NCBI GenBank assembly: GCA_008973525.1
Contig: WACJ01000520.1
Span: 682,001-746,000 of the forward strand
Origin: Stenopsyche tienmushanensis
Lineage: Eukaryota > Arthropoda > Insecta > Trichoptera > Stenopsychidae
Length of the DNA stretch: 64,000 bases
Direction of reading: 5' to 3'
Shown here one piece after another: positions 34,783 to 47,929 of this stretch. The translations under genes and the position numbers were made by a program. The notes beneath the pieces are model-generated. The model had not been told where the DNA came from and made no database searches. It saw only the letters and a program-made list of their open reading frames with translations. Within the stretch, counting starts at the first letter, position 1. Each line of letters opens with the position of its first letter.

Positions 34783-37156
34783 TTATATGATGCTTAGTTC
34801 TTTTCCAATTTTTGTAAACGCATTGACCGCAGTTGAAATTTGTTTGGCGTCATGCGCTGCACTTATTTGAACTCTCACCCTAGCTTTGCCCTCCGGTACA
34901 ACGGGATAACTAAATCCTATCACGTAGATGCCTTCGTCTTGAAAAAAATAATAATATCAGTATTTATCTAACGTCTCTTATATACACATTTTTAAAAACA
35001 TACTCAGCATTCTATTGGCTAGCTCGTTAGCCAATTTTGCATCGCCTATCATAACAGGACAAATCGGATGATCTTTTCCGCTTATCGTAAATCCTGCCTT
35101 TTCCATTGATTCCCGGAACTGTTTAGTATTATTCCTTAGCTTTTGACATAATTCAGGAGAACTTTGCAACATATCAAACACCTGTAATCATTTAATAGCA
35201 ATTAAATTTATATTTGGTATAACGCTAATATGAATTGCTTTAAATAAAAGCGTACCTTGATTGCGCTTCCGACGACGGACGGTGGAAGCGAATTAGAAAA
35301 TAGATAAGGTCGTGATACTTGTCTTAGGAGATCAATCAACGGTTTTGGACCGGTCGTATAACCACCCATAGCACCACCCAATGCCTTTCCCAAAGTAGAA
35401 TTAATGATGTCAACTTTACCGGAGACGTTCATGTATTCTTCAGTTCCTCTGAAAAATTAATATGTAAATATCGTTGAATTTAAATGCTTTAAAAAGTTGT
35501 TTTATTAAATACCTTCCTGTTTCGCCAAAAAATCCAGTTGCATGACACTCGTCCATAAACGTTAATGCTCCGTATTTTTCAGCCAAATCGACGATAGCAG
35601 ACAACGGCGCAATGGTACCGTCCATTGAAAATACCCCGTCGGTTACGATGAGTTTCAATCTTGCGTCGGTACTTTTCAACATCAATTCAAGCTCTATAAA
35701 TGTAAAATTATGTATTGATAATTACGACGGCGTGTTTTGATTATTTTTTTATTGCTGACCTTGCATATCTCGGTGTTTGTAGCGAAACTTTTTTGCTTTG
35801 CATAGTCTAATTCCGTCGATAATAGAAGCGTGATTTAATGCATCGGAAAATATGGCATCCTCGGACGTTAACAATGCCTCAAATACTCCAGCGTTGGCGT
35901 CGAAGCACGATGCATACAGTATGGAATCCTCTCGGTTGTGGAATTCGCTTATCTTTTTTTCTAAGTCCTTAAATTATAATTTAGAATTTGATGCATTTTT
36001 GGTTATATTTAACGTATCAAATTATTTCAGACCTTGTGGATTTGTTGAGTACCGCAGATGAATCGGACTGAACTTAATCCGGATCCGTATGAATCCATTG
36101 CAGATTTTCCTGCGGCTACCACTTTTGGATTGTCCTAAAAATGAAATGCATGGTTTTTATTGGGTCGCTAAAATTGTAGGCTTATTCATTATATAATTTG
36201 TTTTTATATCGACTACTATTATTTTACCGATAATCCCAAATAGTTATTGGCACAAAAGTTCAGCACTTTGTTGTCTCTATCGTTTACTGAAATACTGATT
36301 GCTTGAGAGGATGTAATGATTCTCTCTCCTTTCCACGTTCCAGCGTTTTTAATTCCATTCAGACGCGTCTCCAGAACTTCTCCTAATTTTACTCTCACTT
36401 GATTGGATTGAGAATATGAACGAATTGCTAAAATGATACACAAAAATTGCTTAAATTCTTCAGTATATGATTTTAATAATATTTGTATTCCAAAGATCAT
36501 CCTAAGTTCTTAAATTGGGCTCCAAAATTTTGCTCAAATTATTTTTAAGTTTAGTTACGTGATATGATTGCCTCAATTTAGTTAAGTAGTGGAACATCCT
36601 GCTTTTAACCACTACTTAATGACGGATCAGTTCATATTGTTAAAATAATTTGTTTCTCTCCCGAATGTTTTTTATTTCTTGCCAGTGGATTATCAACTTT
36701 TTTTATAGATAATTTTGATTCTCATGCAATTTTAAATGTAAATCACATCTGGATAGATCTTTGGAAGGCTTTAAATAAATTTAAATATAATTTTTTGGGC
36801 TTCCTTTTCATTTTGTTTTTAAAATTGTTCTAATTGATGATCAATTTTTTGTTGGATATTTTTTCAATTGTGTAGTTTAAGTCTTAAATTCAATAGTTTG
36901 CATGATTACAATAGGTTTTAAAGTCGCTCATTTTATAGCAAATTTATTGTATTTAAAGAAAAAACTTTTTATCAATATCATCGATGATATTCCAAAGAAA
37001 TACTTTAAATACTCTCTCGCATATGGTGAGTGGCGCGCCAAGGACTGTGATTACAATCTCCCGCAAAAAATGTGTTAAATTGAGATCATATTTTTATCAA
37101 AGAAAATGTATTCATTGTCAATGGAATATGGACTTACATTGAAATACAGCTTTCAT
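34783..37156 (-). CDS. GCAT: Glycine C-acetyltransferase (2-amino-3-ketobutyrate CoA ligase), mitochondrial
   Basis: A PLP enzyme that converts 2-amino-3-ketobutyrate plus CoA to glycine plus acetyl-CoA, the second step of threonine degradation. Eight exons: 37156-37138, 36427-36228, 36134-36033, 35967-35760, 35693-35513, 35448-35256, 35181-35004 and 34937-34783. All have consistent phases and give 411 residues, the family's normal length. Landmarks are [70 protein letters not shown] with the PLP lysine at residue 258, and [20 protein letters not shown]. The start exon is only six codons plus one base; its perfect GTAAGT donor and phase, and the Ser/Arg-rich start it gives (MKAVFQSIRSYSQ), fit a mitochondrial presequence, but this exon is the least certain part. 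No disruptions are seen. Confidence 0.95.
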
Positions 37157-37499
37157 CTTGAATGTAAAAATTTGATATTCAAACTCGGTAAATGAACTTT
37201 TTATGGTATTCGTCTTACACAGCAATCGAGAGTGAAGAGAGATCGTTCCATTCTATTGAATAATGACTCCGTGCAAATAAACCTGTTTACTAGTTGTTCA
37301 TTCCAGTGCTTTTCAAAGTATTCGATTAAATATGTATTTCAGATTTAATAAATGTTTGAACAGAAATCAACAGAGCCGTAACGCCCGTGGTAAGTATCTG
37401 TTTATTGGTCCCGAAGATTTTGTAACTTAAAACTAAAAAAACTAGCTACGATAGCAGCATAAATTAGTAAGATAGATAAATATCATTCACGACATCATT

Positions 37500-37745
37500 T
37501 GACATGAGCCACCTATGTGAGTTAGCCTCTGAGGGAGTTTCCGTGATCGTACAGATTATAGAAAATGCCGCAAAAAGTCCTAAAAGAGAACGGAGTGGCC
37601 ATAACGTCTGCGCGTCCAACCGGTCCGCTTTTTGGATCGCTGACACGACGAATGAGCGCCTCGCGATCGGGCGCCATACCTGAATATATCAACAGAATTA
37701 TTACGAACTCTCATTACAAAACGAAGTTCTCCGAAGAAGAATGTG
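37500..37745 (+). repeat. Dispersed repeat family 'SHYK', copy 2
   Basis: The longest copy with 52320-52560: AACCGGTCCGCTTTTTGGA, GACGAATGAGCGCCTCGC, GCCATACC.GAA.ATATC and ACTCTCATTA.AAAA.GAAGT. An open frame here reads IPEYINRIITNSHYKTK, and the 52 kb copy IPEHIYRMIMNSHYKMK. Upstream parts also match (GAGCC.CCTAT.T.AGTT). Function unknown. Confidence 0.75.
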
Positions 37746-37924
37746 TACTTCTTTCATAAAATTGACATAATTCATAAACCAAATGTTAGATTGAGACGAA
37801 ATTTCATTGCTGCCCTCAAAAGTCTCCTGTATCGATATTTTAAAATATTACAGTGGTTTTCAGTCTGTGGCGAGGGTGTTCCCATAACTACCAGATCTAG
37901 CAAAAAAATACAAAAAATATATTT

Positions 37925-38600
37925 ATTTTTCAGCAGAGTCGCTTTTCAAATCGATACACTTTTCCCAGTGATGTTCAATAGTTTCGATATTCTGTTTATA
38001 GTGAGAACCGTCGAGCTATTCGTCGTTGATTGTTAAAATTATCCCACGTGCATCCCAAAAAACTGACGCCATGACAAAAAAGATGAAGATGTCATCATCT
38101 TTTTTGGAGTCGATTATCCCCGTTTAGTTCATTATTTTGATGGTTCCTTTGTCTCAGATGTGAAGTGATGGATCCATGTTTCATCCCTGGGCATGAATCG
38201 ACGCAAAAACTCGGCTTTATTGCTATAAAACATCGCCAAACGCTCGATTGAAACATTTTCGCGACGCTGTTTTTGTTACATTGTGAGCAAACGCGGTACT
38301 CATCTTGCGCACGGCTCTCTCATGTCCAAATTTTCAGTCGATATGCGATGTATAGCACTTTCAGTCGATGGTCATTCAATGCCATTTTGTGGCGTAGTCA
38401 CATCATTAGGTCGATCACTGCGATGTTCTTCTTGGCAGCTCGTACGTCCTCGTTTAAACTCTGTCGCCTAATTTTTATTTTATTGTCTTTACAATTGAGA
38501 AACTTTTTTAAAAAAGTTTTTGCGTTCCAATCTTCCATGTTGGTGGGGTTTTTTTTAAGTCCAGATTCTCCTTCAAAACTATTATTATTTGACCGAATCG
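37925..38600 (-). mobile_element. Degraded mariner transposase
   Basis: In minus-strand order the remnant has EFLRRFMPRDETWIHHFTSE (first Asp block), then TKEPSK with stops, GVSFLGCTWD and IEHHWEKCIDLKS. The order and spacing match a mariner transposase with the catalytic centre largely deleted. It shares its C-terminal part with 30276-30370. Confidence 0.85.
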
Positions 38601-41600
38601 TTGTATATTAATATATTTAGACTAAAAAAAAAATGATAGAATTTTAATAAACTTTACAAAACTAGCGAAATCAATTTAAAATTGCGTGGTTTTTAATACA
38701 AGTAAACGCGGACACGGACCACAAAGTGTTACTATATGGAATTACATTAAAAATTTAATTACATTATTATGTATTATTAAGTAATAGATCAACCAATTAC
38801 CTTAACGTGTTAATTCTTTACATCGAAGTCTCATATAAACAGGCTTTAATTAAATATTTCATTGGATTTTTAAATCATTTAGTCGCTTTGTAGAAGTGTT
38901 ATTAATCTAGAGAATTATCATAAGATAGTTAGAGCATAAGAGAATCTTATTTTTACCGTGGAGAGCTTATTATGTATCAATTATCCTTGAAAATATTCAA
39001 ATACACATAAAAGATTGAGAATATGTCTTCCGTGGCTTAAAAACTACATACTGCAAAAAATTATCGTGATAAAAACTATCCAACGTGAACAACATACTCA
39101 TTTAAAAATATTAAGCTTTTTAAAGAAATTAACTTTCTAAGTATATTTTCGTTATCTTTCTATTAATATTTCATATTAATATTGTTTGGTAAAATAAAAC
39201 AATTAATAAAGTTTGTATGCTTTACTTCCTCCAGCGTATATACACGCACACCGATTTACAATAAAATAACGCGCATAAAACAAATATTTGAGTTGAAATC
39301 TGCCATTTTCACCCGATTATCTATTAATTTATACATTTATTGGAAGTTTGACGATTCAGAAAATCTACAAATACATCAAGAAAAACAGCAAAAACACACT
39401 TCAGAGTCAAAACAATTACAGCTGTACAAATACGATGCATTTTTTCGTACAAGTATATAATTACAATAAGACGAAACATATTAATAAAGCTCGAGGAAAA
39501 ATGAAAATAATTATCGCTAAATATTTATCATTATTAATCGACATTTTGGACTCGATGTATTCAATATTTACACAACATGTAAATAAATTAGACACAAATG
39601 TAACAAATTAATTAAAACAATACAAAACAAACACACCGTAACCTCGATCGATATTGATCGTAATTAAATTCAAAAGCATATTTATAGAAAAAAGCATAGA
39701 GTGCACTCTCTGAAGATTGCAGTTCCATATATAAAATATTAAATTTGACTAAGGCTTATATTATATATATTTATTGCTGAGAAATTAATATTATAATAAT
39801 ATCAATAGCATATTTATTGTAAAACCGTACAGAAAATGTTTGAATTTCAATTGACGTTATGGTAAACATTGCCCATGATTATGATAACCATGCATTTTTA
39901 ATCGCTTCACCATCACATTGTTTTTTCATAGAAAAACAAATATTTTTTAATACTTAATATGCTGAGGGATACACAGTGGCGAATCCAAAATTTTCTTAAT
40001 CTATTTTGGGATATATTGGTCAGAATTAGGGATTCTGTGTCGAGATGTCCCGGGACTGTGATTTAAAATGTAGCTAATATATTGTACATTTTAATTATGA
40101 AAACACATTTTTATGCCCCTGAAAAGCTTGAAATCCGTCGAAATGTCCGATTTGTATTGAATGAAACCTCCAAGTAATTTTTTAGGTAAAGGTAGAAAAA
40201 TTCAGAAGGAATAAATGATGTATCAATTTTTTGTAAATACAATATCAGTATGTCGATATTTTAAACAAGCCTTGCTGATGATCACAGTTATTCCGATAAA
40301 ATTAACCACCAATCATGCTAAAAAATATCAATACTTTTTTTATATTTATCTGGTGGTAAGTTTGTAATGCAATGGTTTTTAGCGTATTTGACAATAATGT
40401 AACTAATATTAAGGACATCGATTATTATCTAAAAACGATTTTAAATTGGTTCATTTTGATGCCGTCAATTTTGCATTGGTCAAAGCAATATTTCAAATGC
40501 TTCAAAACCCAATGGAGTTTATAAGAGGTACATAAATATTGAGCGAAATGTGGAAAAAGGTTATAACAGCTAATGAAAGAAAATATATTTTGAAATAATG
40601 GTGCGAAAATAAATGTTTTATTATAATTGTTCAATGCAAAAAAATCACATTCTTTACTAATTACATTTCAACAAAAACAAATCAAGTTATATTTATAACT
40701 CTGTAATTCTGCAAAATAACCGTAATTCACTTCATATGTTATAGATTTTCAACTGAATTGGAAAATAAACAATATATTTTTAACAGTTTTTATCTATTTT
40801 AATCTACAAACGATACATATTTACACATTCGATGCAATTTGTTTTTAGTATTTGCTTTGTGTTATGATATAACGTTAAAGGGATGTTCAAACTGCGTCCC
40901 TATGTAACACAAATATTGATAGACCCAATAATAACGATCATTCTGAAATAAATCGTTAATCAAGTTTGTATGCAAATTTCAAATAAAAATGCTCATTTTA
41001 ATACAGGTACTTATAATTATCTATTTTAATATGAATCTTTTACACGAATAATTACTTTAGACAACAAGCAATCTATCAAATTGATATGACTTTTGAATTT
41101 TGTGCGCAGACTTTTTAAGAATGTTGATATGATCCAAAACATAATCTGAGATATAAACTCATTAAAATAATTTCATCTAAATCAAGCACAATCTTATAAA
41201 GAAAAATAATTTTAGTTTTCAATGATATTTATTTAGATTTCTTTTATGTTCTTGTATCAAAAGCTGCCCTCTTATCGCAAGTGAAATTAAATGTTTGTAA
41301 TTGATATTTTATATCAGAACAAATTCTGCTTAAATCGTTCGGAATGTCTCTTTGAAACAAATTCATTACGTTAAAAGAAAATATTAAATCTATGAATATA
41401 GCGAAACATAATATGAACGCAATAAAAACCAAATCCAATTACTTTTCATATACGTTTCTATTTTATAATCTTTGCACTTTATTATTAAGTTTTAGAAAAA
41501 TATAAACTGTGAATAAATTTTGCCGAGTGATCAATTTTAATCAACGCTTTCGGCATGAATAGCTTACGACAAACGTCATACCATTGTTATAATAAAAATA

Positions 41601-41667
41601 TGTTGGTAAAATTCGCGATTACTCCTCTGCAATGAGAGACATCTGATTTGAATATTTAAAATAAATA
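38601..41667. other. Intergenic AT-rich region between GCAT and ASNA1
   Basis: Mostly low-complexity AT-rich sequence. At 39974 CAGTGGCGAATCC, with TCCCGGGAC at about 40050, hints at a hAT-like end. Frames at 39182-39611 and 40425-40634 are AT-biased without motifs. ASNA1 3' UTR and polyadenylation must lie within the right end. Confidence 0.4.
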
Positions 41668-44600
41668 CTATTTTGGTACGTATGGATCGATCAAATTAAT
41701 AGAGAAATCTTTGACTTGTGGAGCACCGCGCACTTCCTTATCGAGAAGCGGCAATTTAGTAACGTGAAAATCTTCGTATAAATCTGCAATTTGATCTAGA
41801 TATTTTTCTTGGACCTGTAAATATTACAAATTATTAATTAGATTTGCATAAAAAACGATGTGTAAAAATGAAAGCAACTGCATAATATTTACTTTGTGTC
41901 TCGCGGCGCACAAACTGCATGGAATAGCATCCGGCTTCTTCATCAGAAGTTGATTTACAATTATATTGTGTGTGTCGATTCCACACCGCGTTAATTCCTG
42001 GACCAAGCGTTCAGTCTCATAAAGAGATAAAAATTCGGCTATACAAACACATATAAATGTAGTTTGGTTCTGAAACAAACATAAAAAACGTTATGTACAT
42101 CCAGGCGGAGTTCTTGAAATGGAGAGGACGCCCTCTACTCATGAGGTTATATCCTTCTGAGTGGAGGACGGCTGTAATATGTCCCATCCATTAGAAGGGG
42201 AATATGCTGCTGTGCTCCAACTACAGGGGCATATCCCCTTTAAATATAGCTTCTATATTATCTGTAAGAATGTAGAAGCTGAGGTGGGGAGAACACATCT
42301 CCTCGTCTCAAGCACGAGGGCTGGCAGCTCTGGGGGTACTCTTCCATTTACCGTAGACGGAGTGACCTATCGACCGATAACAAAATTCGTCCAGCGTCCA
42401 TATACGTCGCACCCGTCTAGATTGATGTATCCCAATAAAATATTTCAAAGCTGCAAGTCGTTTAAAATAAGGCGCTAAAACCATCATGCGCAAAAAGCAT
42501 TCTCCTCATTTTAAGAGCTCTGCTGGGATAACGTCCCCGAAAACCATGTAAGCAAGTCACAAATTCGCTCAAAGACGGCTGAGTAGTTTTAAATGTAATG
42601 AAAATGTATTTAAAATAAACTTACTGCATCTTTAAATTGTGTATTAACTTGTCTTATAACAGAAAGCATTTCCTCAATTTTACTAGTAAACGAATCAGCA
42701 TTGAAATCAGTCAATCCAAACATAGTGGCCATTTGATTTAAGAAAGGGGCAACCTGAAAACAAATAAATGATAAAACTCACACAACTATTTCAACACACA
42801 AAAATCGTATGATTTTGTGCAATACTCACTTTAAGTTTAAGTTTTAAAAGTTTTCCAAGACCCTTCTCCACAACTTGAGGGAATGATAGCAATCGAAGCG
42901 TATGACCAGTTGGGGCGGTATCAAAAACAACAACGCTAAAGTTCATTCCTTTCACTAATCTATTTATAACAATAACTGGATATTAAACACCCATATCAAT
43001 CATATAGAATTGTCGTTAATAAATAGTGAACAGTTGCATACTTCATTACTTCAGCGTAACTCATAGCCTCGTCGATTCCGGGAAATGCTCCAAATATTTC
43101 TTGCATCATACCTTTTCCTATTTTAACGGCTTCATTTTCATTTTCAAAGTATTCCTCTGGTAATTCATTCATACCAACATTTGGGTCAACTTCCATTGCA
43201 AAAAGGTTTGTAAAACCTTCAACTTTAGTAGGTACCTGAAATAAAATAATCATTAACCTTGAGCTCCAACGACTTCTTTTCCTGCCGACCTCAATGCTTA
43301 ATAATTACTGTAAATGTATATTATAATATTATTTTACATTATAAATATTAAGTTACATTTGTAAATAGCACTTCTCTGAAGGGCATATTAACTATCCGTT
43401 TGATTAACCATAGATCATATTTTCAAGTTACACTGTCACTACATATTACATGACGGCAATTGACGTACACATGCAGTGAGTGTGCATAGGTCACTAATTT
43501 GATTATTTAGAAAGGTATTGAGTAGGGCGGGGCAGGAAATGTTTGGGAACAAGGGTTACGAGTCGCACAAGCGAGTTTCGTCAGTTCGGTAAATTGGTCT
43601 TGTCGGATTAAATTATCAGGCCATAAACCTATGAAAGACCGTCTGACACTCCTCTTTTGTGCGAATGCAAGTGGTGACAAGAAGATAAAGCCTCTTCTTC
43701 TTTATGCTTCGGAGAACCTTCGAGCTTTCAAGAGATGCAAAGGGAAATTCGAGGACTAATACATTTTGAGCTGTTGAAACCCAACGAAATGCTAAATTCA
43801 GAGTGGTACTGTCAGTAATTGGATAATTTAGAAAGAGCACTCTAAGAAAAGAAGACAGCGATGTTCAATAGGAAGGACATTATACCACTTTATGATAATT
43901 CCAGGTTACATACTACTTTGGGGACTCGTGAAAAACGTACAGAGCTAGGCTGGGAAATTCTGTCACATTCACCATACTCTCTGGACCTAGCACCCTTCAA
44001 TTGTCAATTGTTTCCGGCCTCACAAATTTTTTTGCAGGGCAAAAAATTCATAAACGAATCATTATTTTGTTTTTATTCTAAAAACGGATAGAACTTTCCG
44101 ACTAATATATTAATGTTTTAGTTCAAAAGTAAATAAAAATGATAACCTTTGAAAATTTTTGATCAAATGCATCCGAAATGTTGTGAGCAGGATCTGTAGA
44201 AATGATAAGTACGGACTCTCTCACTTTCGATAGTTGTATGGCAAGACTGCAACTGGAATTAAATAATGAAGCAATGTTAATATAATTTCCTCTATATCCA
44301 AATACGTAGTTATGGAAAAAAGTACTAGGCATCTATTTTCTTTTGAGTTTATATAAAATCCATCGACAGCTATTAAATTTTATGGATCATTTATTGCAGT
44401 TGCTCTTTAATTACTTTATGTTGATAAATATTCTTTCTTAGATTATAGCACAACCTGATAATTCTTTAAATATTTTATCAGTCTGATAGTGAACATCAAA
44501 TAGCTAAATTCAATTTTTCTTGTGATTCTTGTGCCTTAAACGGTGATTTGTGTTTATTAAATAGTTTAAATTTTGTAAAAAGAAAAATGTCAATTAACTA

Positions 44601-45404
44601 AAGCCAAGTTGGGTTAGATTGTATTAATTTATTCTAATGGCATGAGTGTCATTTTTGATATGAAAAATTACTGCATAATGAAGACTAGTCCACCAACGCG
44701 TTAATATGGAAAAATAATCAAATGCATATACTGCACAGATCAAATCACCCTCAAATGATAATAAAAACCATAAGAATATAAAAGTATGAAAATAAGTGAA
44801 GGAAATCAAGAATCGAATAGTACTAATGGGTGGTTCGAATGCAAACTGTTAAAAAATTACAAAACATCTACATTAACAGGTTTACTATACAAAAAGTATG
44901 ACATTAATGTCACTGATAAAATCATTAGAAATAGATTAATAGAAATAGGAATACAAGCTTGTTTAACTAGAAAAATATTAGTATTTTCATCAGCAATTAA
45001 ACACTTCGATAGATTCGAGAAATGAACTTCAACATTTTCAATTCATTTATAGGTTAGAATATCAAGAGATTTAATGATAAAACAGGGAAACATATCTATC
45101 ATTTAATTAGAAAGATATCTGAAAATAAACAGAAATTAAAGAGATATAACCATCGAAGATGTCGCAATGAAAAAAATATCAATCTGACGAATCACTGTTT
45201 ATAAAAATTGGGAAAACACACACTGTAATTAAATTTCTAGAACAATTTAGCCGTACAATCTGAAAGATAAAAATGTCGTGGGTGAGGATACCTGCAGGTG
45301 GTTTTGCCCACGCCACCTTTCCCTCCCACAAAAATCCATCGCAGGGATTCCTGATCGACGACATTGCGCAGAGAAGGCTCCAATGGACCTTCCTCTGAAT
45401 CCAT
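41668..45404 (-). CDS. ASNA1: ATPase ASNA1/GET3, tail-anchored protein targeting factor
   Basis: A cytosolic homodimeric ATPase that captures tail-anchored membrane proteins and delivers them to the ER insertase. Seven exons: 45404-45292, 44252-44147, 43235-43042, 42959-42830, 42753-42625, 42069-41893 and 41814-41668. All phases agree and give 331 residues, typical for animals. Landmarks are the deviant Walker [10 protein letters not shown] (27-35), [17 protein letters not shown] (switch I), [12 protein letters not shown] (switch II), a Met/Leu-rich client-binding region ([18 protein letters not shown]), [18 protein letters not shown], the zinc CxxC CSLC (275-278) and [11 protein letters not shown]. 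The start at 45404 has a good context (GAAATGG) and matches fly homologs; an in-frame ATG at 45452 would add 16 residues. Introns 1, 2 and 5 contain transposon debris, but the coding sequence is intact. Confidence 0.96.
42110..42560 (+). mobile_element. Retrotransposon-like fragment in ASNA1 intron 5
   Basis: A relatively GC-rich insert with an open frame at 42161-42478. The segment [16 protein letters not shown] resembles the region just after the reverse transcriptase of Jockey-like elements, where LQ.LQNK is usual; a similar decayed piece (KLQVIQNKVLKLL) is at about 45990-46040. No poly(A) tail or target duplication was found. Confidence 0.4.
43860..44095 (+). mobile_element. Mariner transposase C-terminal fragment in ASNA1 intron 2
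   Basis: An open frame reads [16 protein letters not shown], then [20 protein letters not shown] and FLQGKKF. This is the second and third catalytic Asp region of mariner transposases (HDNARPH...PHPPYSPDLAPSD). The usual Asp in APSD is Asn here. The insert is in sense orientation opposite to ASNA1. Upstream sequence (43500-43860) shows no recognisable transposase. Confidence 0.85.
44786..45025 (+). mobile_element. Tc1-like transposase fragment in ASNA1 intron 1
   Basis: The frame contains [20 protein letters not shown], then [18 protein letters not shown] and IKHFDRFEK. It matches the second HTH and linker of Tc1-type transposases, where RKKPLLS.KH is usual. No catalytic domain follows. Confidence 0.6.
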
Positions 45405-46179
45405 TTCGACCAGAGTTGACGGTACCGTTGCAATGTTGCCACACGCAAACATATGCTAACATCGCATACGTCATTAAATCTACCATGAAAGCCGGGATAC
45501 TTTGCTCCATTTTTATTCATCATATTCATAGCATGAATGTGGTTTATAAATAAAATTGAATAATCAGACATTTTTATACGTGGTTTTTCTTTGTTTTTAT
45601 TTTAGGAACTCATATATAATATTTGTTATAAATGCCTTGATATAAATTTATATTGAATTTTGTCGTATAAATCGTCTTCAAATGAAAATGGAAAATTATC
45701 TAATTTAAAAGTATTGGATAAGTTGCATTAGAAATCATTAAAAAGTAATTAAATTAAGACAGTCAATACAGAAAAAATGAAGGAAAACCTTCTAGGCTGG
45801 CGTAGATAATTTTAATCTCCCTGCTAAAACCATTTATTAAGCACGTTGTAGTCTGTAAGACTAATGATACATAATCTAGGGTTAAGCGATGCGATATCTA
45901 AACTTCCTATTTATGAATCATGCATGAAACAATATCGTTCGTTCAACATTCACATAAGCCACCCCCATTTAAAGTAAAGTATCCCAATCTAAAATGCCAA
46001 AGCTACAAGTCATCCAGAACAAAGTCCTAAAATTGCTTTCAATACTGCTCTTTTCGCTAATTTGGAATTATTCCATGGAGTAAATAAATTATCCTTAGTT
46101 GGTGAATATGTCCATATGTAATTATAATAACAATAGCAGGCATGTCAGATATGAAACACAAAAATGTCTAAGCATATTA

Positions 46180-46430
46180 TATTTCAATAGTAAAGTAAGC
46201 AATTTCACTTTGCCTTATTAATGATACCCGGTAAAAAGAACTAGCTTTGTTTTTAAGCTAGTATACGGAGCTAGAGTTAGTAGCTTACTAGCACCAGATT
46301 GCTATCCTAACTTTAAACATTAGTCTCTGTTTTTAACTAGCTAGCCGACCCTAATTTTCTAGCTGGGATGGCTGGCAAGTTGGTGACTCTAGCTTCTAAT
46401 TAATAACAAAGCTGAAATTACTGGTTTGTT
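46180..46430. repeat. AGCTAG-rich element, possible MITE
   Basis: A cluster of TAGCT/AGCTAG words. CTAGCTTTGTTTTTAAGCTA near 46243 has an imperfect inverted counterpart, AGCTTTGTTATTAATTAGAAG, read from about 46416, as expected of a small inverted-repeat element. No coding content. Confidence 0.45.
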
Positions 46431-47900
46431 GGCCCTACTTCGTCGGTTTGCTCATCAAACGTTGCTGGGGTCATCATCATCATAGGTAATCAAGCTAAAA
46501 TGAATTGGGTGAGCAGCTTACCCCGTGCTGCGTATCTATAAAGTGGAATTTAGAACTACCGATTACAGGAAGACTGTGTGCAAGAAGTGACACCACTATC
46601 TTCAATAGCCTATTGCATATAGGGAAAAATAGCTACGGTTGTTCGAACGGTGACTTGTCTCTGTGGTTAGGTACTACAAATAACCGAACTGATACGAGTA
46701 CCATGGGTAAGGGGAAGTCCCTGCAGTCCGTCATCTGTTGCAACCCACTTCAAACTGAACTTAGACTTGCAGTGGCAGTGACTTCGCATAGTATAACTCA
46801 TCAGTGCTTTTAGCATAATCTCATCCTTTCTCCTCCAACGCACCTTCGGGTACACGTTAATCTGAAACTCATCTTCTTCGGGAACCTCCCCTTCTTATGG
46901 AGGGCGTGGAGTGAAAAACTCTGTGCACAGTGTTCCTTGAGAATCTAAGAGAGGTGGAGGACACTCCTGTGTGGTCTGTATCTTAAAGAGACCAAAATAC
47001 CACTAAGTCGCTCTCTGTTTCAACTTTAAAACTGGACTTGTGTGCATCGGACATTATAAGTAAACAATCGTTCGAATGGACTTATTTATTTTAATCCAGT
47101 TAGGTTAAGAATAGATCAATTCTATCAAGGTGATAACATTGTGACAATAACAATTGAATTATAAGAAGCTGAATGAATCGGAGCGAACCGGCACGGCGTG
47201 CCGCTTCGTGAAATTCTTAATTACAGCTTGTTGATACCAGAGCAAGCAATAATTTACAAGAAATCATTTTTTTTTAACGTCAAAATATGAAATAAAATTG
47301 ATATTCACGAAATAAACCAAAAGAAGTAAAAAACATTCCGCAATCTTATTCCATCTAAGGTTATAGCGGCTATTTTTTGACTTTTGGGATCCTGAATAAA
47401 CAGTAATATAATGCTTTTAAAATGTTTTCCAATGAGAAAAATATTTATTTTAAAATACCTCGCATTTCTTTTAATTGGAACAATTGCAATTCCGAATGGC
47501 TCAATATTAAGCCACAAAGATAAGAGTAAAATAACCACAAAATAAACGTAAATATTTATACATTCTTGCTAGAGTCATATCCGTTTATTTGTCATGAAAA
47601 TCAAATATTTACATAGAATTTGATCGCTTGGAACCAGTATTAGATTTATAATAAAGATATGTTCATAAGTCAGATGATGCTAATTTATGGATCCTTAGCA
47701 TTATGGACATTCTTGTTAGTCCCTACACCACGGACGTAGTTGTTCAGGGGGTTTAAATCATTAAATTATTCGAAAAAAAGCATCATTGGAAATTAAACAC
47801 TGAATGAGTTGATTAAATTAAATCATGATGAATCGACGTGGTCGTCCACAAGGAAGTTGTTAGAAATACTTGATAAGCGAATTATTTTTAGGGAAATCCT
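46431..47900. other. Intergenic, unknown moderately GC-rich block then AT-rich sequence
   Basis: 46500-46990 is GC-richer than its surroundings with frames on both strands but no motif; it is probably old retroelement sequence of unknown type. 47000-47900 is AT-rich and featureless. Confidence 0.3.
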
Positions 47901-47929
47901 ATAATTAGATTAGTGAACAGGAATGGTTT

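Noticed and set aside
36219..36500. GCAT frame extended upstream to an ATG at 36500, giving a hydrophobic N-terminus.
   Set aside because: The extension crosses a good TTTTAG acceptor at 36428, and the region looks like intron; the 37156 start gives a better presequence.
39182..39611. Two overlapping plus-strand frames upstream of ASNA1.
   Set aside because: Composition is AT-driven (Lys, Asn, Ile) with no family signal or exon structure.
41244..41438. A 64-codon minus-strand frame with a hydrophobic N-terminus and AATAAA shortly after its stop, just downstream of ASNA1.
   Set aside because: It opens on TTG directly after a stop, no acceptor was found, and the first ATG leaves only about 40 codons without any family resemblance.
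45179..45571. Long minus-strand frame of 130 codons overlapping ASNA1 exon 1.
   Set aside because: It is a shifted frame of the exon; the conserved P-loop is in the other frame.
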